Origin: an uncultured Lachnospiraceae bacterium
Lineage (GTDB): Bacteria; Bacillota; Clostridia; Lachnospirales; Lachnospiraceae
Length of the DNA stretch: 5,185 bases
Direction: 5' to 3'
Assembly (NCBI GenBank): GCA_900313745.1
Contig: OMSM01000501.1
Span: 1-5,185, forward strand
Shown here: positions 1-3,798 of the stretch, in pieces
Layout of the letters: the number at the start of each line of letters is the position of its first letter
Position numbering within the stretch: position 1 is the first letter of the stretch
Position numbers and translations under genes: made by a program
The notes under the pieces: model-generated
The model's database searches: none
Seen by the model: the letters and a program-made list of their open reading frames with translations, nothing else
Told to the model about the DNA's origin: nothing

Positions 1-1448
1 ACGGACAGGGTAAGCCCCATGCGGTGGCAGGCGATCGAGAGCTCGCGGACGAACTCGATGAAGTCGTCCCCGCAATCCGGAGAAACCTGCTCGAAGTCCA
101 CATTGATCCCCTCGAACCCGTACTCCGCAGCCCACTGCATGAGCTGGCTTATCATCTTCTCCCTCGACGCCATGGTGGTCAGGGCGTTATTGTGGTCCAC
201 GCCCGGAATATTGAAATTGTCCACCGCCGGCCACACCCTGAGCCCCATGTTCCGGGCGGCATCCATGTAAGCGTGGGTCGCGTAGCACTCCAGTGTTCCG
301 TCGTCGGAAGCAAGCGGAAACCAGGTGGGTGAGATCACATTCATGGACTTCACCTCGGCCATGTAGGAGTAGATTGTGTCGTTTCCTCCCGCTCCGGCCA
401 CGTTGTGCCAGCCCATGTTGACCAGCCCGCTGATCCTGGCGTCCGGGTACTCCGGCTCGGTGTAGTTGGCCGGCGCCTGGATCTCCGCCGTCTCCCTCTC
501 CCCGAGGAATTTGTTCTCCACGTATCCTGTGACCAGGTCCTCGGTCCGGACCCTGCTCCAGGTCTGCATCTCCTCGAGCACCGTCACCCGGTCCCCGCTT
601 CCAAGCGGCACCAGGATGGGACTCTTGATCCCTCCGGAAGTGCGCAGGTTCGTGTCCTTTGTCACCTCCGCCGTCACAGCGCTCTCCGCGTCCGTCCGTA
701 TGCGTATCCTGTTCGGCGCCTCGTAGCACTCATAGTCAAAACTCGTGAAGCGCCGCACGAAATCCAGGGCAAGGTACAGCGTCCCGTCCTCCATGAGGGC
801 GGGCGCGTAACCGGTCTCCTCGACGCCGGCGGACGCCGTGATCCTGTTCTCTCCGATCACAGTCACCACCCGGTCCGTCGGGAGGCAGTAGATCACAACG
901 TTGTCCTTTTCCCCGTAGTAAAAGCGGCTGTTCAGGCGGGAGATCACCTCGCCGAACTCAATGTAATAGGTGCCGCCGATCAGCCTTACGCCGCGCGACT
1001 CCCTCTCCTCACCCCAGTAAACAGCAGCATCGCTGTCGTCCGATACGGAAAACCAGGAATACAGGTCCTCCTTTTCGTTCGAGTAGCTGTAGCGCTCGAT
1101 GAGCATGCTGCCCGCGACCGCGCCGATGAGAAGAATAATGGCGAGTGCCACAAGGAGCTGCCAGGGAAACCTCTTCTTCCTGCGGCTCGTTCCCCGGGAG
1201 CTTCCCCGGCGGGAAGGCATCTCCTCATAGGGGCGGGTTCTCCCGGAACCCTGCCTTCCGGTATCCCTTCCGGGCCTTTCGCTGCCCCTTCCGGGCCTTC
1301 CTGTTCCCCGCGCCGCGGAGCCGCGGCTTCCCGGGGAATTCGTTCCGGCAGGCCTTCTTACGTCCCGCCTGTATTCCTCTTCCTCCTCCGGAAGGAAAAG
1401 GTCCAGATCATCATATTCACTGCGGTTCTGTCTGCCGCTCCTTGCCAT
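1..1448 (-). CDS. Membrane-anchored SH3b and GH18 (chitinase-like) glycoside hydrolase, C-terminus cut by window edge
   Basis: The frame is open from ATG at 1448 to the left edge (482 codons plus 2 bases). Translation shows: an acidic start (EEEEE at 21-25); an Arg/Gly/Ser-rich tail (about 31-93) with a tandem RPGRxxx unit; a KKR stop-transfer motif and one transmembrane helix (about 94-118), with no signal cleavage site seen; a segment resembling the copper-amine-oxidase N-terminal module (about 153-252); an SH3b domain (about 258-316, with NLRTSGG, W298SRV and GYVENKFL); and the beginning of a GH18 barrel (from about 336). GH18 is recognised by EGINVDFE (446-453), matching the DxxDxDxE catalytic signature with Asp451 and the acid Glu453 kept and the first Asp replaced by Glu. 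Related Firmicute proteins (YaaH/YdhD-like) act on N-acetylglucosamine-containing glycans such as peptidoglycan. Activity here is inferred; the topology would put the enzyme outside the cell. The start is supported by AGAGGA ending 5 bases upstream. Confidence 0.88.
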   Translation of the reverse strand, partial: MARSGRQNRSEYDDLDLFLPEEEEEYRRDVRRPAGTNSPGSRGSAARGTGRPGRGSERPGRDTGRQGSGRTRPYEEMPSRRGSSRGTSRRKKRFPWQLLVALAIILLIGAVAGSMLIERYSYSNEKEDLYSWFSVSDDSDAAVYWGEERESRGVRLIGGTYYIEFGEVISRLNSRFYYGEKDNVVIYCLPTDRVVTVIGENRITASAGVEETGYAPALMEDGTLYLALDFVRRFTSFDYECYEAPNRIRIRTDAESAVTAEVTKDTNLRTSGGIKSPILVPLGSGDRVTVLEEMQTWSRVRTEDLVTGYVENKFLGERETAEIQAPANYTEPEYPDARISGLVNMGWHNVAGAGGNDTIYSYMAEVKSMNVISPTWFPLASDDGTLECYATHAYMDAARNMGLRVWPAVDNFNIPGVDHNNALTTMASREKMISQLMQWAAEYGFEGINVDFEQVSPDCGDDFIEFVRELSIACHRMGLTLS

Positions 1449-1493
1449 GGTATTCCTCTTCAGATCGGTTCTGGTCAAATGCACAACTAAGGT

Positions 1494-1522
1494 ATTATAC
1501 CATAGACCCGAAGGCACAGAAA
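1494..1522 (-). promoter_or_regulatory. Probable extended -10 promoter of the GH18 gene
   Basis: Read on the minus strand, a perfect TATAAT (1499-1494) is preceded by TGG (1502-1500), giving the extended -10 form TGnTATAAT. The hexamer 17 bases further upstream, TTTCTG (1522-1517), is a poor -35, which extended -10 promoters tolerate. The implied start near 1487 leaves a leader of about 40 bases before the ATG. Confidence 0.65.
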
Positions 1523-1524
1523 TG

Positions 1525-1578
1525 GGGCATGCACTGAACCTCATGCGGGGGACCCACAATGAACGCCGGTGCATGCCC
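1525..1578. repeat. Perfect 10-bp inverted repeat
   Basis: GGGCATGCAC at 1525-1534 is exactly complementary to GTGCATGCCC at 1569-1578, with 34 bases between. Two further inner pairs, one a G-U wobble, are possible. It lies just upstream of the GH18 promoter on that gene's strand. No T-run follows on either side, so it is not a typical terminator. It could be a protein-binding site or the closing stem of an RNA. Confidence 0.6.
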
Positions 1579-1619
1579 GTGGACAGGAACACAGAACTGT
1601 TGTCAGATACGGCTTAGAT

Positions 1620-1648
1620 GCGGGGGGATGATCTGATCCTTACCCCGC
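1620..1648. repeat. GC-rich hairpin with one bulge
   Basis: GCGGGG (1620-1625) pairs with CCCCGC (1643-1648), and GGAT (1626-1629) pairs with ATCC (1636-1639). This makes a 10-pair stem with a 6-base loop and a TTA bulge on the right side. No T-run follows in either direction, so termination is unlikely. It is the second of three potential stems in 1525-1719. Confidence 0.55.
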
Positions 1649-1656
1649 CCGAGAAT

Positions 1657-1719
1657 GTACTGCCCCCGGCCGCAAGGAATTTGTCCGTGGGAATCCGCCG
1701 CCGGAGCAGCATACAGTAC
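1657..1719. repeat. Nested inverted repeats forming one possible long stem-loop
   Basis: The outer arms are GTACTG (1657-1662) and CAGTAC (1714-1719). The inner arms are CCGGC (1666-1670) and GCCGG (1700-1704). The correct nesting of two independent short pairings makes a folded RNA more plausible than either alone, but both are short enough to occur by chance. Confidence 0.4.
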
Positions 1720-1783
1720 GGAACGTATCGAATTAAATTAAGGAAACTTTGCTTGTTCTGAATCTGTGTTGATCGGTGATATG

Positions 1784-1828
1784 CCGGATCTTAATCGGAT
1801 TACAGCAGTTTTGAAAGGCCAGATCCGG
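1784..1828. repeat. 7-bp inverted repeat
   Basis: CCGGATC (1784-1790) is complementary to GATCCGG (1822-1828) across a 31-base gap. A similar TGCCGGAATC occurs just after it as a near direct repeat of TGCCGGATC. The meaning is unknown and a chance match is possible. Confidence 0.35.
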
Positions 1829-1926
1829 TTTCTGCCGGAATCGTGAGGAATTACAGAACAATGAAATGATTTAAGAATTAATATAGAACTGTGTTATGCA
1901 TTTGTTTATGGTGTTCCGTCCGGCCG

Positions 1927-1944
1927 CCGCTGTCTCACCAGCGG
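1927..1944. repeat. Short hairpin in the intergenic region
   Basis: CCGCTG (1927-1932) and CAGCGG (1939-1944) form a perfect 6-bp stem around the 6-base loop TCTCAC. It is flanked by CCGG on both sides (1920-1923, 1946-1949), which could extend the stem past bulges. No T-run follows. Confidence 0.4.
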
Positions 1945-2052
1945 ACCGGTCCTTTCCGGAGCTCCTGCTCCTCTAAACGCCTCCTTTCCCGATACTGATT
2001 TGTCCGCGTCTGTGCACTCATTATATGTAATTGATTAATCCGCTTCAACCAC

Positions 2053-2090
2053 GCACTTTTCGTGCAAGGAATGCAAAAAGGCGCCCTTTT
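2053..2090. repeat. Two small adjacent hairpins
   Basis: GCAC (2053-2056) pairs with GTGC (2062-2065). AAAAGG (2076-2081) pairs with CCTTTT (2085-2090) across a 3-base loop. Read on the minus strand, the second ends in a run of five T's and so weakly resembles a terminator, but its stem is short and AT-rich and no minus-strand gene is known to end here. Confidence 0.3.
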
Positions 2091-2186
2091 GGTCAAACCT
2101 CCGAAATTACAGGAAAAACTTGTCCGAAATCCACAGCCGGCTTTTATGCGCCCTGAACAATAATTTGACTAAATGTGCTGTCTAAA

Positions 2187-2221
2187 TTCACTTTGTGTGA
2201 ACTAATTTCTCATTGTGTGAA
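2187..2221. promoter_or_regulatory. Tandem operator-like palindromes upstream of mecA
   Basis: TTCACTTTGTGTGAA (2187-2201) is a perfect inverted repeat, TTCAC-N5-GTGAA. TTCTCATTGTGTGAA (2207-2221) is a near copy with one mismatch in its left arm. The two match at 13 of 15 positions and start exactly 20 bp apart, about two DNA turns, so dimers bound there would sit on one face. A further half-site GTGAA is at 2246-2250. They lie about 45 bp upstream of the mecA -35. The regulator is unknown. Confidence 0.55.
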
Positions 2222-2266
2222 ACAGGGAACAACTCTGAAAGTTTCGTGAAATCCTCCCGTCATTAC

Positions 2267-2294
2267 TTGCAAAGCATATGCGCTGAAGTATAAA
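2267..2294 (+). promoter_or_regulatory. Probable sigma-A type promoter of mecA
   Basis: TTGCAA (2267-2272, 4 of 6 to TTGACA) and TATAAA (2289-2294, 5 of 6 to TATAAT) are separated by 16 bp. Transcription would begin near 2301, leaving a leader of about 26 bases containing AGGAGG. It is the best-matching promoter in the region, directly upstream of the gene. Confidence 0.6.
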
Positions 2295-2326
2295 CTAAAT
2301 TATCCATTAAAGAGAGGAGGGAGCAT

Positions 2327-3142
2327 ATGCGCATTGAGAAAGTAAGCGACAATCAGATCCGCTGCACGCTGACCGGCGAGGATCTCGCGAAGCGCCAGCT
2401 TAAAATCAGCGAGCTTGCCTACGGCTCGGACAAGGCAAGGCAGCTGTTCCGTGACATGATGCAGGAAGCCTCCCTTCAGTTCGGCTTCGATGCGGAGAAC
2501 ATCCCGCTGATGATCGAGGCGATTCCTCTCAACTCCGAGTGTATTGTCCTGATCGTGACCAAGGTCGAGGATCCGGAGGAGCTCGATACCCGCTTCTCCA
2601 GTTTTTCCCCCGCGATTCAGAACGAAGCCGGCGGTACTGCCGAATCCATCGGAAGCACCCTGGAGCAGCTGATCATGAACGCGATCCGGATGGGCCAGGA
2701 AAACGCGTCCGCGGAGGACAGGACGTCCGGAGGAGATGCTCCTCAGGAAGCGGATGAGGCACACGCCCAGGGCCGTGAACAGGGACAGCGCCGCATGGGT
2801 GCGGGCTACGACCGCGAGGCGGTACGCAGGATCAGGCGCTACATGTACACCCACAGGCTGTTCGTTTTCGACTCGCTCTCCCAGGCGGCGGACGCTGCGC
2901 TTCTCGTGAAGGACGCCTTCCGCGGGCACAGCGCGCTCTATGCTTCGGAGGACAACTACTACTATCTCGTCACCGTGTTCAAGGAGGTCGAGGAGGTAGG
3001 AGCCATGCAGAACGTGCTCGCCGTGCTCTCGGAATACGGCGAGGTACAGCCCATGTCCGTGGCAAGGGAGCAGTACCTTAAGGAGCACTGCCGCGTTATC
3101 TCCGCGGAAAACGCCATCGAGACGCTCTCCTGCATCAGCTGA
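2327..3142 (+). CDS. mecA: Adaptor protein MecA, ClpC-dependent proteolysis adaptor
   Basis: MecA proteins deliver substrates to the ClpC-ClpP protease and help ClpC assemble. In Bacillus subtilis the N-terminal domain binds ComK and the C-terminal domain binds ClpC. This 271-residue protein shows the same layout: N-terminal domain (about 1-82, opening MRIEKVSDNQIRCTLTGEDL and ending IVLIVTKVEDPEEL), a polar Glu/Gly/Gln-rich linker (about 95-165), and a C-terminal domain (about 172-271, with HRLFVFDSL, LYASEDNYYYLV and the family-typical ending EHCRVISAENAIETL). It is longer than the 218-residue B. subtilis protein, mainly through the linker. AGGAGG at 2315-2320, 6 bases before the ATG, fixes the start. 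The gene is monocistronic, with its own promoter and a terminator after it. The client protein cannot be told from sequence; a paralogue such as YpbH is the alternative. Confidence 0.9.
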   Translation: MRIEKVSDNQIRCTLTGEDLAKRQLKISELAYGSDKARQLFRDMMQEASLQFGFDAENIPLMIEAIPLNSECIVLIVTKVEDPEELDTRFSSFSPAIQNEAGGTAESIGSTLEQLIMNAIRMGQENASAEDRTSGGDAPQEADEAHAQGREQGQRRMGAGYDREAVRRIRRYMYTHRLFVFDSLSQAADAALLVKDAFRGHSALYASEDNYYYLVTVFKEVEEVGAMQNVLAVLSEYGEVQPMSVAREQYLKEHCRVISAENAIETLSCIS

Positions 3143-3149
3143 ATACCGG

Positions 3150-3170
3150 TCACATGTGAACTGCTTCACA
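3150..3170. promoter_or_regulatory. Overlapping palindromes with a CRP/FNR-like pattern
   Basis: TCACATGTGA (3150-3159) is a perfect 10-bp palindrome. It overlaps TGTGAACTGCTTCACA (3155-3170), a perfect inverted repeat that also reads as TGTGA-N6-TCACA, the spacing bound by CRP/FNR-superfamily regulators. The place is odd: it begins 8 bases after the mecA stop and before the terminator stem, where no promoter is needed. It could instead be an RNA hairpin (6-bp stem, 4-base loop) at the mecA transcript end, or chance. Confidence 0.35.
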
Positions 3171-3206
3171 TTGATGTTTGCTGCAGTTAGCCTTTGACTG
3201 CACGAA

Positions 3207-3244
3207 GAAAGCGCCGGACAGGCCTTCACCTGTCCGGCGCTTTC
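3207..3244. terminator. Bidirectional terminator between mecA and the DUF1858 gene
   Basis: A perfect 16-bp stem, GAAAGCGCCGGACAGG (3207-3222) against CCTGTCCGGCGCTTTC (3229-3244), closes a 6-base loop. It lies between two convergent genes, 64 bases after the mecA stop and 27 bases beyond the DUF1858 stop. The T-run on each side is only three bases plus a few more pyrimidines, so termination depends mainly on the very stable stem. The symmetry lets it serve both directions. Confidence 0.85.
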
Positions 3245-3271
3245 CTATGCGGCAAACCTTCCCCTGGCTTC

Positions 3272-3472
3272 TTACTCCTCCGCAGCAGCAAGGACGTGCT
3301 CCATGAGCTCGTCCACATCCACCCCGTGCACCATCGCGGCCTCCTCGAGGGTCTCCCCCATGGAGGCGGGGCAGCCGATGCAGTGCATGCCGATCTGCAT
3401 GAGAACGTAGGCAATATTGGGATTGACGGCGAGGGCATCGCCGATCGTGGTTTCCTTGGTGATCTCAGCCAT
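3272..3472 (-). CDS. DUF1858 domain protein (hybrid-cluster-protein-associated redox disulfide family)
   Basis: This 66-residue soluble protein is one complete DUF1858 domain. It opens with the family pattern TIGDALAVNPNIAYVLMQIGMHC and continues with CIGCPASMGETLEEAAMVHGVDVDEL. Cys31 and Cys34 form the CxxC motif thought to make a redox-active disulfide. Families of this type often neighbour or are fused to redox enzymes, including the hybrid cluster protein, but the biochemical role is not established. The ATG at 3472 has GGAGGA at 3486-3481, 8 bases upstream. The gene is convergent with mecA, shares its terminator, and diverges from the PFOR gene, which suggests a redox or iron-sulfur context. 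No transmembrane segment or signal peptide is visible. Family call is confident; function is not. Confidence 0.9.
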   Translation of the reverse strand: MAEITKETTIGDALAVNPNIAYVLMQIGMHCIGCPASMGETLEEAAMVHGVDVDELMEHVLAAAEE

Positions 3473-3572
3473 AACTAATTTCCTCCGTACCGGGCGGGCA
3501 TTGATTTAAGAGCGCCGCTCCGATGCTTTACGATATATGTGCCGCAAGAGCATCCTTGACTTCCAGAAAACG

Positions 3573-3601
3573 AGTATATCTTATCCTTTGAAAAAGCACA
3601 A
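3573..3601 (-). promoter_or_regulatory. Probable promoter of the DUF1858 gene
   Basis: On the minus strand TTGTGC (3601-3596) and TATACT (3578-3573, 5 of 6 to consensus) are spaced by exactly 17 bp. Transcription would start near 3566, giving a leader of about 95 bases. That leader can form a small stem from complementary 6-mers at 3522-3527 and 3549-3554. Confidence 0.5.
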
Positions 3602-3633
3602 GTTTCATAGGTGCAAAAGCGGGCATCGGATTA

Positions 3634-3645
3634 GTTAGTGCTAAC
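3634..3645. promoter_or_regulatory. DtxR/IdeR-like palindrome in the divergent control region
   Basis: GTTAG-TG-CTAAC is a perfect 5-bp-arm inverted repeat, within TTAGTTAGTGCTAACCCC. The arms GTTAG and CTAAC are those at the core of the DtxR/IdeR iron-box consensus, though here the centre is two bases rather than one and the outer flanks match only partly. It lies 33 bp upstream of the predicted DUF1858 -35 and about 150 bp before the PFOR start. Regulation by metal is inference. Confidence 0.4.
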
Positions 3646-3660
3646 CCCTCTGACACCCCG

Positions 3661-3708
3661 CAAATGCCGCAGATATCGTGTCTTAAAGGCAGTACAGCCT
3701 TGCATTTG
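3661..3708. repeat. Two stacked inverted repeats upstream of the PFOR gene
   Basis: The outer arms CAAATGC (3661-3667) and GCATTTG (3702-3708) enclose the inner arms AAGGC (3686-3690) and GCCTT (3697-3701). The right arms abut, so the stems would stack with an 18-base bulge on the left. It is upstream of the presumed PFOR promoter, so it may act as DNA rather than as a leader RNA. Confidence 0.4.
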
Positions 3709-3747
3709 ACCATGCCCGATGATAGTATTTAGAAAGGACTGTTCTGT

Positions 3748-3762
3748 TATAAAACATATATT
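3748..3762 (+). promoter_or_regulatory. Possible -10 region of the PFOR promoter
   Basis: TATAAA (3748-3753) and TATATT (3757-3762) are both acceptable -10 elements 37-51 bases before the PFOR start codon. Neither has a good -35 at 16-18 bp. TATAAA sits inside the palindrome TGTT-ATAA-AACA (3745-3756), which could let a repressor cover the promoter. A TTGACC at 3706-3711 is a good -35 but lacks a good partner. Confidence 0.35.
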
Positions 3763-3798
3763 AGCAACAGTGCAACTTAGTAAGGAGGAAACTTAAAC

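Larger units (their letters stand above)
1523..2186. other. Long divergent intergenic region without a convincing gene
   Basis: Between the GH18 promoter and the mecA operator-like repeats I find no reading frame with both a ribosome binding site and coding character. A 22-codon frame begins near 1909 but lacks a binding site. About 1523-1720 is GC-rich and contains three inverted repeats. About 1720-1760 and 1850-1912 are AT-rich. From 1920 to 2090 there are three further small hairpins. No tRNA, rRNA, tmRNA, RNase P or SRP RNA signature was recognised, nor any CRISPR array or transposase remnant. It may hold an unrecognised small RNA, long-range control sites or decayed sequence. Confidence 0.6.

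Noticed and set aside
405..1490. 361-codon plus-strand open frame opposite the GH18 gene
   Set aside because: The opposite strand encodes a multi-domain protein with recognised SH3b and GH18 motifs. This frame has no family features and arises from GC-rich codon use.
1620..1648. Hairpin as a rho-independent terminator
   Set aside because: No T-run follows the stem on either strand, and no gene ends nearby.
1909..1977. 22-codon plus-strand frame starting MVFRPAAAV
   Set aside because: No Shine-Dalgarno sequence precedes it, and it coincides with a hairpin. It is too short to support by composition.
2300..3229. 309-codon minus-strand open frame covering mecA
   Set aside because: It is the antisense shadow of mecA: its protein has no recognisable domain, it would run through the mecA promoter and terminator, and the plus-strand frame is a clear family member with an ideal ribosome binding site.
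3528..3713. 61-codon minus-strand frame containing CGICG
   Set aside because: The cysteine motif drew attention, but there is no good ribosome binding site, and the frame crosses the predicted DUF1858 promoter and the palindromes of the control region.
3745..3756. TGTT-ATAA-AACA palindrome as a Rex (NADH-sensing) box before the PFOR gene
   Set aside because: The Rex consensus has longer arms (TTGTTAA and TTAACAA) around four bases. Here the bases adjoining the centre do not match, so only a generic AT-rich palindrome remains.
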